Shown in pieces: positions 1-8,365 of a stretch of DNA of 37,428 nt. The DNA is from Agrobacterium arsenijevicii. Lineage in GTDB: Bacteria; Pseudomonadota; Alphaproteobacteria; Rhizobiales; Rhizobiaceae. A program made the position numbers and the translations under genes. Every line of letters starts with the position of its first letter. The stretch's first letter is position 1. The notes below the pieces were generated by a model that searched no databases, was not told where the DNA came from, and saw nothing but the letters and a program-made list of their open reading frames with translations. The DNA lies in contig JWIT01000033.1 of assembly GCA_000949895.1 (NCBI GenBank), forward strand, positions 1 to 37,428. Reading direction: 5' to 3'.

Positions 1-638
1 CTGCCGACCGCAACGCCGCCATGGGGCCGCAGGCATTCGCCGCGCAGGCTCAGCGTGAGCCCACGCAAGCAGCCCCCGCCGCTCATTTCCCAAGTGTAGC
101 GCAGCCTTCGACCACACAGCAGGTTGAACGCGCCGCGCCGCAGCGCCCGACGGATGTGCGGCCGCTGCTGGCTGCTGCCGCCGCAAGTGTCGTAGAACAG
201 CCGGCACCTTTCGTTGCCGAGGACCGAGCCGCTGCCGCTGCCGCTGCCGTTGAAAGCGCGTCCTTTGCGGACAGCCGCTTCGATCAGCTTACGCTGCGCG
301 GTGCCATCGAAACGCCGGTTGCCGAGGAACGCTACGAAATCGCAGTGCAGGAACCTGTCTTCGAGGCACCCAAATTCGATCTGGCCGAGCCGAAGGCGGA
401 AGAGGAGGGCGGTTTGTCGCTCAATCTTATTTCCGCTGCCGCCGGTGCGCAGATCGCCCGTTCCTTTAGCGAACTTGCTGAAATCTTCGACGGTGTCGAG
501 CGGCGTTCGGTCGAGGATATGGCCGCCGAAATGCTGCGTCCAATGCTGCAGGACTGGCTGGAAGACAATTTGCCGACCCTGGTGGAACGTCTCGTGCGCG
601 AGGAAATTGAACGCGTGGCGCGCGGCTCGCGCCGCTAG
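1..638 (+). CDS. popZ: Polar organizing protein PopZ (DUF2497), 3' part
   Basis: The frame is open from the left edge, so the gene begins outside the window; 211 codons are visible. The ATG at 21 is internal rather than a convincing start, because no ribosome site precedes it. The first two thirds are Ala/Pro/Glu-rich and low in complexity, as in PopZ linkers. The last 75 or so residues match the conserved PopZ/DUF2497 C-terminal helices, including the run ISAAAGAQIARSF and the acidic helix around MLQDWLEDNLP. In Caulobacter and Agrobacterium this family forms a polar matrix that tethers centromere-bound ParB; in Agrobacterium it marks the growth pole. These roles are family knowledge. A terminator follows 50 bases after the stop and separates the gene from valS. 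The family call is firm; length and start cannot be given. Confidence 0.85.
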   Translation, partial: ADRNAAMGPQAFAAQAQREPTQAAPAAHFPSVAQPSTTQQVERAAPQRPTDVRPLLAAAAASVVEQPAPFVAEDRAAAAAAAVESASFADSRFDQLTLRGAIETPVAEERYEIAVQEPVFEAPKFDLAEPKAEEEGGLSLNLISAAAGAQIARSFSELAEIFDGVERRSVEDMAAEMLRPMLQDWLEDNLPTLVERLVREEIERVARGSRR

Positions 639-685
639 GTCTTGGTCTGGCTGCATCCTGCGTTGTGCCGGATGCGATGAAACAG

Positions 686-715
686 AGGCCGCTCCGGCAC
701 CGGGGCGGCTTTTTT
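686..715 (+). terminator. Rho-independent terminator after popZ
   Basis: An 8-bp stem (688-695 with 702-709, one G:T pair) and a 6-base loop are followed directly by six T. It ends the popZ transcript before the valS promoter. Confidence 0.85.
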
Positions 716-766
716 GTTGAAGATGAAGGCGCTATGGGGTCATAGTCGCTGAAGGGTCGGTTTCTG

Positions 767-794
767 TTGACTCTCGACCATCCATCCTTATTTA
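767..794 (+). promoter_or_regulatory. Putative sigma-70 promoter of valS
   Basis: TTGACT at 767-772 and TATTTA at 789-794 are separated by 16 bases. The site lies between the popZ terminator and the valS start, which predicts a leader of about 30 bases. It is a sequence match only; no T-box or other leader structure is evident. Confidence 0.45.
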
Positions 795-833
795 AAAAAA
801 TCCACACAAGAACTCTAAAATTCAGGTCAGGAA

Positions 834-3677
834 ATGCTCGAAAAGACCTACGATTCCGCATCCGTCGAACCGAAGATCGCCAAAGCCTGGGACGAGGCGA
901 ACGCTTTTCGTGCCGGCGCCAACGCCAAGCCGGGCGCGGAAAGCTTCACCATCGTCATCCCGCCGCCGAATGTGACGGGCTCCCTGCATATGGGCCACGC
1001 GCTCAACAACACGCTTCAGGACATATTGGTTCGCTTTGAGCGCATGCGCGGCAAGGACGTGCTGTGGCAGCCGGGCATGGACCATGCGGGCATCGCCACG
1101 CAGATGGTCGTGGAGCGCAAGCTGATGGAACAGCAGCTTCCGGGCCGTCGCGAGATGGGCCGTGAGGCTTTCGTGGAGAAGGTCTGGGAATGGAAAGCCG
1201 AATCCGGCGGTCTGATCTTCAACCAGCTGAAACGTCTTGGCGCGTCCTGTGACTGGTCGCGTGAGCGCTTCACCATGGATGAAGGGCTGTCCGAGGCCGT
1301 TCTCGAGGTCTTCGTCACCCTTTACAAGCAGAACCTGATCTACAAGGCCAAACGCCTCGTCAATTGGGACCCGAAGCTGCAGACTGCGATTTCCGACATG
1401 GAAGTCGAACAGCTGGAAGTGAAGGGCAACCTCTGGCACTTCCGTTATCCGCTGGAAAAGGGCGTGACCTATCAGTACCCCGTCGCTTTTGACGAGGAGG
1501 GCAAGCCCACCGAATTCGAAACGCGCGATTATATCGTCGTCGCCACGACACGGCCTGAAACCATGCTCGGCGATACCGGCGTTGCGGTGAACCCGGAAGA
1601 CGAGCGCTACAAGGGCATCATCGGCAAGCATGTCATCCTGCCGATCGTTGGCCGCAAGATCCCGATCGTTGCCGACGACTACGCCGATCCGACGGCCGGA
1701 ACGGGTGCGGTCAAGATCACGCCCGCGCATGACTTCAACGATTTCGAAGTCGGCAAGCGTTGCGGCCTGCGCGCCATCAACGTCATGAATATCGATGGCA
1801 CGATCTCCATCAAGGAGAACGAGGATTTCCTCGAGGGCCTCAATCACCCGGCGGCGCTGCATGGCGCATGGGATCGTCTGGAAGGGCAGGATCGTTTCTT
1901 CGCCCGCAAGGTCATCGTCGAAATCTTCGAGGAAGCCGGCCTGCTCGACAAGATCGAGCCGCACAAGCACGTCGTGCCGCATGGCGACCGTGGCGGCGTG
2001 CCGATCGAACCGCGGCTCACCGATCAATGGTGGGTGGACAACAAGACGCTGGCCCAGCCGGCAATTGCCTCGGTTCGCGAAGGCCGCACCAATTTTGTGC
2101 CGAAGAACTGGGAAAACACCTACTTCCAGTGGATGGAAAACATCCAACCCTGGTGTATCTCGCGGCAATTGTGGTGGGGACACCAGATTCCGGCATGGTA
2201 CGGCCCGGATGGGCAGGTCTTCGTTGAAAAGACCGAGGAAGAGGCGCTTCAGGCTGCCATCCAGCACTATATCGCCCATGAAGGTCCATGGAAGGCCTGG
2301 GTCGAGGAGAAGCTTGAGAACTTCAAGCCGGGCGAAATCCTGACGCGCGACGAAGACGTTCTCGACACATGGTTCTCGTCGGCGCTCTGGCCGTTCTCGA
2401 CGCTTGGCTGGCCGGAAAAGACGCCGGAACTGGCGCGGTATTATCCGACCAACGTCCTCGTCACCGGTTTCGACATCATCCCGTTCTGGGTTGTTCGCAT
2501 GATGCAGATGGGTCTGCATTTCATGAAGGACGACGCTGGCAATCCGGTCGAGCCGTTCAGCACTGTCTACATCCACGCTCTGGTTCGTGACAAGAACGGC
2601 CAGAAGATGTCGAAGTCCAAGGGCAACGTCATCGATCCGCTGGAGCTGATCGACGAATATGGTGCGGATGCGCTGCGCTTCACGCTCGCCATCATGGCGG
2701 CGCAGGGCCGTGACGTGAAGCTCGATCCGGCGCGTATCGCCGGTTATCGCAACTTCGGCACGAAGCTCTGGAATGCCACGCGTTTTGCCGAAATGAACGG
2801 TGTGAAGCGCGATCCGCATTTCCTGCCGGAAACCGCGTCGCTGACGATCAACCGCTGGATCCTGACCGAACTTGCCAACACGACGCGGGATGCGACGGCG
2901 GCTGTCGAGAACTTCCGTTTCAACGATGCGGCGGGCACGCTCTACCGTTTCGTCTGGAACCAGTTCTGCGACTGGTATCTGGAGCTGCTCAAGCCCGTCT
3001 TCAGCGGCGAGGATGAGGCGGCGAAGACGGAATCGCAGGCCTGCGCGGCCTATGTTCTGGACGAGATCTACAAGCTCCTGCATCCCTTCATGCCGTTCAT
3101 GACGGAGGAGCTGTGGGCGCATACGGCCGGTGAGGGCGTGGAGCGTGACGATCTGCTGTGCCACACCGACTGGCCGACGCCGGAATTCCGCGACGATGCG
3201 TCGGCTGCGGAAATCAACTGGCTGATCGATCTCGTCACCGGCATCCGCTCGACGCGCGCCGAGATGAACGTGCCGCCGGGTGCCATCGCCTCGCTGGTGG
3301 TCGTTGGTGCCAACACCTCCACCGAAGCGCGGCTCGACCGCCATGCCGCTGCCATCCAGCGTCTGGCGCGCGCCGACGAAATCCGTGCCGCCGACGTGGC
3401 GCCGAAGGGCTCCGCACAGATCATCGTCGGTGAGGCGACCGTCTGCCTGCCGCTCGGCAAGCTCATCGATCTTTCGGCCGAAAATGCCCGCCTCGAAAAG
3501 GCGATCGGCAAGGTGGATGCGGAAATGGAGCGCATCGACAAGAAGCTGTCGAACGAAAAATTCGTGGCCAATGCCGATCCTGAGGTTGTGGCCGCCGAGC
3601 GCGAGCGCAAGGCGGAACTGGAGGTTCAGCTGGCAAGCCTCCGAACCGCCCTGCAGCGGGTCAGCGAAGCGGGATAA
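834..3677 (+). CDS. valS: Valyl-tRNA synthetase
   Basis: Class I aminoacyl-tRNA synthetase that charges tRNA-Val with valine in the cytoplasm. The 947 residues fit the usual family length of about 900-950. The HIGH-type signature appears as HMGH at residues 52-55, just after PPPNVTGS. The catalytic loop KMSKS lies at 591-595. Between them is the long CP1 editing domain that hydrolyses Thr-tRNA-Val (about 190-400). The C-terminal 65 residues are charged and heptad-like, matching the ValS coiled-coil tRNA-binding arm. The ATG at 834 follows the purine-rich stretch AGGTCAGGAA, and the conserved N-terminus starts within ten residues. The gene stands alone, with its own promoter candidate and a terminator 25 bases after the stop. 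Nothing in it looks damaged. Confidence 0.98.
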   Translation: MLEKTYDSASVEPKIAKAWDEANAFRAGANAKPGAESFTIVIPPPNVTGSLHMGHALNNTLQDILVRFERMRGKDVLWQPGMDHAGIATQMVVERKLMEQQLPGRREMGREAFVEKVWEWKAESGGLIFNQLKRLGASCDWSRERFTMDEGLSEAVLEVFVTLYKQNLIYKAKRLVNWDPKLQTAISDMEVEQLEVKGNLWHFRYPLEKGVTYQYPVAFDEEGKPTEFETRDYIVVATTRPETMLGDTGVAVNPEDERYKGIIGKHVILPIVGRKIPIVADDYADPTAGTGAVKITPAHDFNDFEVGKRCGLRAINVMNIDGTISIKENEDFLEGLNHPAALHGAWDRLEGQDRFFARKVIVEIFEEAGLLDKIEPHKHVVPHGDRGGVPIEPRLTDQWWVDNKTLAQPAIASVREGRTNFVPKNWENTYFQWMENIQPWCISRQLWWGHQIPAWYGPDGQVFVEKTEEEALQAAIQHYIAHEGPWKAWVEEKLENFKPGEILTRDEDVLDTWFSSALWPFSTLGWPEKTPELARYYPTNVLVTGFDIIPFWVVRMMQMGLHFMKDDAGNPVEPFSTVYIHALVRDKNGQKMSKSKGNVIDPLELIDEYGADALRFTLAIMAAQGRDVKLDPARIAGYRNFGTKLWNATRFAEMNGVKRDPHFLPETASLTINRWILTELANTTRDATAAVENFRFNDAAGTLYRFVWNQFCDWYLELLKPVFSGEDEAAKTESQACAAYVLDEIYKLLHPFMPFMTEELWAHTAGEGVERDDLLCHTDWPTPEFRDDASAAEINWLIDLVTGIRSTRAEMNVPPGAIASLVVVGANTSTEARLDRHAAAIQRLARADEIRAADVAPKGSAQIIVGEATVCLPLGKLIDLSAENARLEKAIGKVDAEMERIDKKLSNEKFVANADPEVVAAERERKAELEVQLASLRTALQRVSEAG

Positions 3678-3702
3678 GTTTCCCGGTTCCATGTGAGATC
3701 AG

Positions 3703-3735
3703 AACGCCCCGTGAGAAACGGGGCGTTTTGCGTTT
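3703..3735 (+). terminator. Rho-independent terminator after valS
   Basis: A perfect 8-bp stem AACGCCCC/GGGGCGTT (3703-3710 with 3720-3727) and a 9-base loop are followed by a T-rich tail. Confidence 0.9.
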
Positions 3736-4128
3736 TGTCAGGTCTGTCGCTGTTTATTGCTGCGTTGCAACGGCGAATCATGCGCTGCATGACAGCGGGA
3801 TTATTTCAGTGATGAACCGGACAGATCCGCCGAGGGAGACGAAAAAAACCAATAAAAACGGCCTGATAAGCGGTTTTCTTCGGAAACGTCCAGCTGTGGT
3901 TATTTGGCGACATTTCCGGTTCGAGTTGGGAGTTTGTTTCGTTTTTTATCGGTTTTTCCGTTTGGATTAGAATAATAGCCTAAAATGATTATGTAAGAAG
4001 GCAAACACAAAAAACTTACGTAAAAAAATGGCCATCTGGTGGCAAGCGCGTCGTGCTGCGACAGATTGTCATTTGCCGCAAAGCATTTCACTCTATCAAT
4101 GATCAAATTGCCTTGATTGGGGAGAGAG
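3736..4128. other. Non-coding leader region upstream of the FadL-type gene
   Basis: About 390 bases with no convincing gene, clearly richer in A and T than the flanking genes, mainly over 3840-4030. It holds small perfect dyads, for example CATGC-gct-GCATG near 3780 and TTACGTAA at 4016. A weak promoter candidate is TTGTCA (4066-4071) with CTCTAT (4091-4096), but its 19-base spacer is long. The region probably carries regulation of the outer membrane protein gene. I cannot name a regulator. Confidence 0.4.
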
Positions 4129-5412
4129 ATGGCAAAAACTGCATTTTTTCGCGGCGCGGTATGTTTCGTAGCCAGCATTGCGGCGGTCACGCCTTCACTG
4201 GCGGGCGGCCTTGAGCGCGGCGGTTACAACATCGACCTGCTGTTCGATCCATCTGACTATGTTCTCGATAGTTCCGCTACATTCGTTGCGCCGCAGCGCA
4301 AGGTTGATAATGCGCGGGACAATCCGATAAAAAGCGGTGGCCCGTTGCCGGCGTCCTGGTCAACCACCGCTGACGATTCGGAAAGCTATTGGTCGACACG
4401 TGTTGGCGCCAAAGCGGCCATCGGCGATTTCGGCGACTGCATGTTCGATTATTCGCAGCCATGGGGTGCGGATCTTAATCCCGGCATCTGGCAGGGATCG
4501 AGCTACAATATCGAAACCAAGGTCAAGTCGCACAACTATGCGACCACCTGCCGGGTGAAGTTCGATCTCGGCAAGGGCGATTTCTCGATTATCGGCGGCG
4601 GTTTCTATCAGGAGCTTAGCGGTTACAAAAACCGTCAGGTCGTTTCCCCGACAGCGCTCGGTCCCGCTTATCCTTCCCTTTATTCCGGTGTTGGCAGGCT
4701 GGAAATGGAAGGCGACGGCTGGGGCTGGCGTGCGGGTGTCGCTTACGAGATCCCGGAAATCGCTTTCCGCACGAGCCTCGTATATAACAGTGCCGTCGAT
4801 CACGATCTGAACGGCACGGTCGATCTCAGAAGCCTTCCTGCCGCCGGCAGCCCGGCTCTCGTCGCTTACGGTGGTAAAGTCACGCCCGTTTACGGTTCGG
4901 TTTCCATGCCGGACAGCGTGGAACTTAAAGTGCAGTCTGGTATCGCTCCGAACTGGCTTGCCTTCGGTTCCGTGAAATGGACGGACTGGAGCCAGATTCA
5001 GGTTGTGCCTTTCTGCCAGGTCGGTGTTCCCACCTGTATTGCGGGTGTAACTTCGCTCACGACACTCGATCTTTATTATCGTGACGGCTGGACGATTTCC
5101 GGCGGTGTTGGCCACAAGTTCAACGATCAGTGGAGCGGCGCTGTCAGCCTGACATGGGATCGTGGTACATCGACGGTTATCGGCACGCAGACCGATACCT
5201 GGATGCTTGGCACCCAGATCGTCTATTCGCCCAATCAAAATATCGAGTTCAAGATTGCCGGCGCGCTCGGCTTGCTCACCTCGGGTGAATCTTCGATCAA
5301 CGGCGGCCGTTGCAGCTCCGTTGGCACGGCAACCTGCGGCGACGAGGCGGGCTACCGTTTCGGCAACGATCTCGTGGCTGCGATCTCCACGGGCGTCAAG
5401 GTCAAGTTCTGA
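4129..5412 (+). CDS. FadL/OmpP1-type outer membrane protein
   Basis: Predicted outer membrane beta-barrel of the OMPP1/FadL/TodX family, members of which pass long-chain fatty acids or other hydrophobic compounds across the outer membrane. The ATG at 4129 has a strong ribosome site GGGGAGAG eight bases or so upstream and gives 427 residues. Residues 1-25 form a signal peptide: a basic start, a hydrophobic core, then PSLA before the likely cleavage. The mature protein begins with AGGLERGGYNIDLLF, in keeping with the N-terminal segment that enters the FadL barrel. The rest alternates polar and aromatic residues and ends in lysine-phenylalanine, as barrel proteins usually end in an aromatic. Cysteines occur in loop-like stretches. 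The gene is monocistronic with its own terminator. The family is inferred from overall pattern; the substrate is unknown. Confidence 0.75.
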   Translation: MAKTAFFRGAVCFVASIAAVTPSLAGGLERGGYNIDLLFDPSDYVLDSSATFVAPQRKVDNARDNPIKSGGPLPASWSTTADDSESYWSTRVGAKAAIGDFGDCMFDYSQPWGADLNPGIWQGSSYNIETKVKSHNYATTCRVKFDLGKGDFSIIGGGFYQELSGYKNRQVVSPTALGPAYPSLYSGVGRLEMEGDGWGWRAGVAYEIPEIAFRTSLVYNSAVDHDLNGTVDLRSLPAAGSPALVAYGGKVTPVYGSVSMPDSVELKVQSGIAPNWLAFGSVKWTDWSQIQVVPFCQVGVPTCIAGVTSLTTLDLYYRDGWTISGGVGHKFNDQWSGAVSLTWDRGTSTVIGTQTDTWMLGTQIVYSPNQNIEFKIAGALGLLTSGESSINGGRCSSVGTATCGDEAGYRFGNDLVAAISTGVKVKF

Positions 5413-5440
5413 GGCCATTCTCAATATTAGCTAAGTCAAG

Positions 5441-5472
5441 AAAGGTCCGGTTTACCAACCGGGCCTTTTTTT
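5441..5472 (+). terminator. Rho-independent terminator after the FadL-type gene
   Basis: A 12-bp stem with one G:T pair (5441-5452 with 5457-5468) and a 4-base loop ends in a run of T. Confidence 0.9.
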
Positions 5473-5977
5473 ATTCGCTACTATGATTCTTGCTCGATAA
5501 AATTTTCTAGACCGAGAGTTTTGTGACGATTTGGCAACACTTTTCTGCAAGCGTGAGGCCGCGTTGGAATGTAGGCAGATCTGTCCATTTCCCGCCACAA
5601 ACAAGGTGCTTGGCTGATGTTTATGGACGCGGGGATGGAAGAACATGCAGGCGTTTGATGTGGGCCTGCGGGGTTGTGAAAAGTGAAAACGGGTTTGGAT
5701 TCAGGGTTTAAGCAAGTAATACGGGAATTTGATCCGACTTTCTTGTTTGACGCTGACCGGCAGGCGGTGAAACGCCGTTATATTGCCGGAAATTATGCCT
5801 ATATCTGTTTCACCGAAAAACTTGGGCAATGACCGCAAGAGACCACCGGCAGTGCGCTGGAAAGTGCTGCCGGAAAGACGCAGTGTGTTCGAAAAATCGC
5901 GACCCGGCGGGGTTCAGCTTTGCAGTATTCCGCAAGTATTGGCTATATGCCGGGAAGAGTGAGAGAAGTTCGCCTAA
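5473..5977. other. Long non-coding region upstream of exoR
   Basis: Roughly 500 bases without a credible coding sequence. A perfect 7-bp dyad CCGGCAG/CTGCCGG lies at 5846-5852 and 5867-5873. A promoter candidate near the gene is listed separately. The length is notable for such a dense region and could hold binding sites for regulators of exoR or a small RNA. No individual operator is identifiable from sequence alone. Confidence 0.4.
5920..5948 (+). promoter_or_regulatory. Putative exoR promoter
   Basis: TTGCAG (5920-5925), a 17-base spacer and CTATAT (5943-5948) resemble the alphaproteobacterial housekeeping consensus CTTGAC-N17-CTATAT. Transcription would start near 5955, giving a leader of about 23 bases that still contains the ribosome site GAGAGAAG. 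Confidence 0.45.
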
Positions 5978-6772
5978 ATGCTGAAATGTGAAGCCCATGT
6001 CCTAAAGCCGCTCTTCATGAGCCTGTTGCTTGCGTCGCTCGCAATGCCAGTGCTGGCTTTTGACATCAACGCAGGCGTTACCAAGGAATCCGGCCCCTTC
6101 GATCTGTTCAAGTTCGGCTTCAAGGCCTACAAGAACGGCAATAAGGGCGAAGCTGTCGAGGCCTATCGTTATGCGGCCGAAAAGGGCCACACGGGCTCGC
6201 GCTGGGCGCTTGCCAACATGTATGCCTTCGGCGACGGTGTTGCCAAGAACGACTTCGAAGCCTTCAAGATTTACAGCGAAATCGCCAGTCAGGGTGTCGA
6301 GCCGGGTTCCGAGGATACCGGCTTCTTCGTCAACGCGCTTCTTTCGCTCGCCGACTATTACCGTCATGGCATTCCGGGCAGCCCGGTGAAGATGGACCTC
6401 TCGCAGGCCCGGCAGCTTTATTTTCAGGTGGCTTCCACCTTTGGCGTGGCTGAAGCGCAGTTCCGGCTGGCGGAAATGATCCTTGCGGGCGAGGGTGGCC
6501 GCGCGGATGTGCAGCAGGCCAAGAAGTGGCTCAATCAGGCGCGCAAGCACGGCCATGCCGGCGCCATGTCGATTTTCGGCAATCTGCTTTTCCAGGAAGG
6601 CCAGACGACGCAGGGACTCGCCTTCATGACGGCCGCGCTCGACAAATGCACGGCGGTGGATTGCACCTGGATCCAGACCCTTCAGGAACAGGCTTTTTCG
6701 CTCTCGGGCGAAAACGACCGCCGCGCGGCCATCGCGATGGCGCAGAACATGCAGATCGACGATCCGAACTGA
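5978..6772 (+). CDS. exoR: Periplasmic regulator ExoR (Sel1-like repeats)
   Basis: ExoR is a periplasmic repressor of the ExoS/ChvG sensor kinase in rhizobia. It binds the sensor and holds the ChvG-ChvI system off; in Agrobacterium its loss at acidic pH switches on succinoglycan and other invasion-related genes. The 264 residues begin with a signal peptide (hydrophobic 11-26, likely cleavage after Ala27 in VLA|FDINAG). The mature protein contains consecutive Sel1-type alpha-alpha repeats: units with the A..G...A...L pattern occur near residues 52-85 (GHTGSRWALANMYAFGDGV), 110-150, 155-190 and 190-220. The length fits the family (about 265-268). The ATG at 5978 follows AGAGAAG. The gene is monocistronic, and xthA converges on it across a repeat element. 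Identification rests on recognition of the protein; the regulatory role is family knowledge. Confidence 0.9.
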   Translation: MLKCEAHVLKPLFMSLLLASLAMPVLAFDINAGVTKESGPFDLFKFGFKAYKNGNKGEAVEAYRYAAEKGHTGSRWALANMYAFGDGVAKNDFEAFKIYSEIASQGVEPGSEDTGFFVNALLSLADYYRHGIPGSPVKMDLSQARQLYFQVASTFGVAEAQFRLAEMILAGEGGRADVQQAKKWLNQARKHGHAGAMSIFGNLLFQEGQTTQGLAFMTAALDKCTAVDCTWIQTLQEQAFSLSGENDRRAAIAMAQNMQIDDPN

Positions 6773-6803
6773 CAATAATGTCTGTTGTGGCCGAGGCGAC
6801 TTG

Positions 6804-6907
6804 GAGCACGTCCTGTTTAAACGGAATCGTTTGACGTGCTCTAACTCTTTATTTCCAAGCATTTTCCGGACGTAAAACCGCTACGCACTTTTACTGGAAA
6901 TGCTCTA
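6804..6907. repeat. Rhizobiales-type intergenic repeat with two hairpins
   Basis: Two adjacent inverted repeats fill the gap between the convergent genes exoR and xthA. The first pairs GAGCACGTC (6804-6812) with GACGTGCTC (6833-6841), a perfect 9-bp match. The second pairs AGCATTT/AAATGCT-type arms (6858-6867 with 6896-6904). The inner bases around ACCGCTACGCACTTTT resemble a palindromic element I recall as dispersed in Agrobacterium, Mesorhizobium and Brucella genomes. It may act as a bidirectional terminator. Confidence 0.65.
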
Positions 6908-6927
6908 AGTCACCCGGCGAGAGCCGG

Positions 6928-7725
6928 TCAGCCAACCGGCGTGAAATCGAAATAACCGCAGACCGGTACGTGGTCGGACGGTTTTTCCCATGCCCGCACA
7001 TGTTTTTCGATGCTGACCGATTTCAGCCGGTCGGCCGCTTCCGCCGACAGCATCAGGTGATCGATGCGGATGCCGTTGTTCTTCGGCCAAGCGCCGGCCT
7101 GATAATCCCAGAAGGAATAAAGTCCGGCTTCATCCGTCGTCGCGCGTGCGGCATCGGTAAAGCCGAGATTCTCCAGCTTGCGGAACGCCGAGCGCGTCTT
7201 TGGCAGGAACAAAGCGTCACCTTCCCACACGCGTGGGTCGTGGCAATCGAAGGGTTCGGGGATGACGTTGTAGTCACCCGCCAGAATAAGCGGCTCCTCA
7301 AGCGCGAGTCGATCCTCGGCAAAGCGGCGCAGCCGTTCCATCCAGGCGAGCTTGTAGGGGTATTTGACCGGATCGTCGGGCGGATTGCCGTTCGGCAGGT
7401 AAAGCGAGCAGACCCGGATCGCGCCGCCATCGAAGGAAAATACGCCCTCGATGAAACGCGCCTGTTCATCGGTATCGTCACCCGGCAGGCCACGATTGAT
7501 CTCGTCCGGCTTCATCTTCGAGAGCAGGGCGACGCCGTTGAAACCCTTCTGGCCGTGGGTCTCGACATGATAGCCGAGCGCTTCCAGCTCAAGCCGGGGA
7601 AACCCCTCGTCGACCGACTTTATTTCCTGAAGGCAGACGATGTCAGGCGACGAATCCTTCAGCCACTGGCAGAGGTTTTCGATACGCGCCTTGACGCCGT
7701 TGATGTTCCAGGTGGCAATCTTCAT
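6928..7725 (-). CDS. xthA: Exodeoxyribonuclease III / AP endonuclease (Xth family)
   Basis: Mg-dependent endonuclease/exonuclease/phosphatase-fold enzyme that cuts DNA at abasic sites and removes 3' blocking groups in base excision repair. The 265 residues match the family size (E. coli 268). Catalytic features are visible in order: Asn7 in WNING, metal ligand Glu34 in LQEIK, Asp151 and Asn153 in GDYNVIP, and Asp251-His252 in SDHVP. The ATG is preceded by AAGGGAAA at a good distance, and the conserved N-terminus MKIATWNING starts at once. It lies 97 bases downstream of the Fe-S protein gene on the same strand and may share its transcript. No anomaly is seen. Confidence 0.95.
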   Translation of the reverse strand: MKIATWNINGVKARIENLCQWLKDSSPDIVCLQEIKSVDEGFPRLELEALGYHVETHGQKGFNGVALLSKMKPDEINRGLPGDDTDEQARFIEGVFSFDGGAIRVCSLYLPNGNPPDDPVKYPYKLAWMERLRRFAEDRLALEEPLILAGDYNVIPEPFDCHDPRVWEGDALFLPKTRSAFRKLENLGFTDAARATTDEAGLYSFWDYQAGAWPKNNGIRIDHLMLSAEAADRLKSVSIEKHVRAWEKPSDHVPVCGYFDFTPVG

Positions 7726-7822
7726 CGGAGTTTCCCTTTTGTGAGGGTACTTTTACCCGATGCAAAAGCGATTGCCACCGTTTTTGGAAACGGCTGGTGA
7801 GGATGTGGTGGAAAGAATGATG

Positions 7823-8155
7823 TCAGACCGAAAAGCTGGTGCCGCAGCCGCAGCTTGCCACCGCATTCGGGTTCTTGATCTGGAAGGACTGGCCGAGCAG
7901 GTTGTCGACAAAGTCGATTTCGGAGCCTGCCATATAGATGACCGACATGCTGTCGATCAGCACCTTGGCGTCGCCGCGTGCAATCACGATGTCGTCATCG
8001 GCAGCGTCGTTCGCCAGATCGAACTTGTAGGAGAAGCCCGAGCAGCCGCCGCCTTCTACCGAAACGCGTAGCGCCTGCTTGCCTGCATCCGCTGCGACGA
8101 TCTGGGCGATTCGCTTTGCTGCGGCTTCCGAAAGTGTAATGTCGCTGTTTTCCAT
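7823..8155 (-). CDS. erpA: A-type Fe-S cluster carrier, ErpA/IscA family
   Basis: Small cytoplasmic protein (110 residues) that receives an iron-sulfur cluster from the assembly scaffold and passes it to target enzymes. The three cluster cysteines are intact: Cys38 in GGGCSGF, and Cys102 and Cys104 in the C-terminal SCGCG. The length is standard for A-type carriers. The ATG is preceded by GAGGAAC. Whether it is the ErpA, IscA or HesB branch cannot be settled from motifs alone; the symbol erpA is the usual rhizobial annotation. It is transcribed away from dgt, with about 210 bases between them for divergent promoters. Confidence 0.88.
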   Translation of the reverse strand: MENSDITLSEAAAKRIAQIVAADAGKQALRVSVEGGGCSGFSYKFDLANDAADDDIVIARGDAKVLIDSMSVIYMAGSEIDFVDNLLGQSFQIKNPNAVASCGCGTSFSV

Positions 8156-8365
8156 GTCGTTCCTCGTGCCGGGGTCAAGAACCGGAGAGCAATAGATTTG
8201 TCGTCGCCATTATAAACCAGTCAAATAAACGGTCTATAGCGATGTCCGCAACGGCCTTTGCCGCGATGATGCTTTGCGCCGACCTTTGCGATAGGTATGA
8301 AGGGTGGATGAAAAGGTCAATGGCCAAGGCTAAAGGAAGTCCCGGCCAACAGTACAGGTGAATGC

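Noticed and set aside
822..3692. Open antisense frame of 956 codons covering all of valS on the minus strand
   Set aside because: Its length follows from GC-rich codon bias of valS, it has no family features, and valS on the plus strand has every expected motif and a ribosome site.
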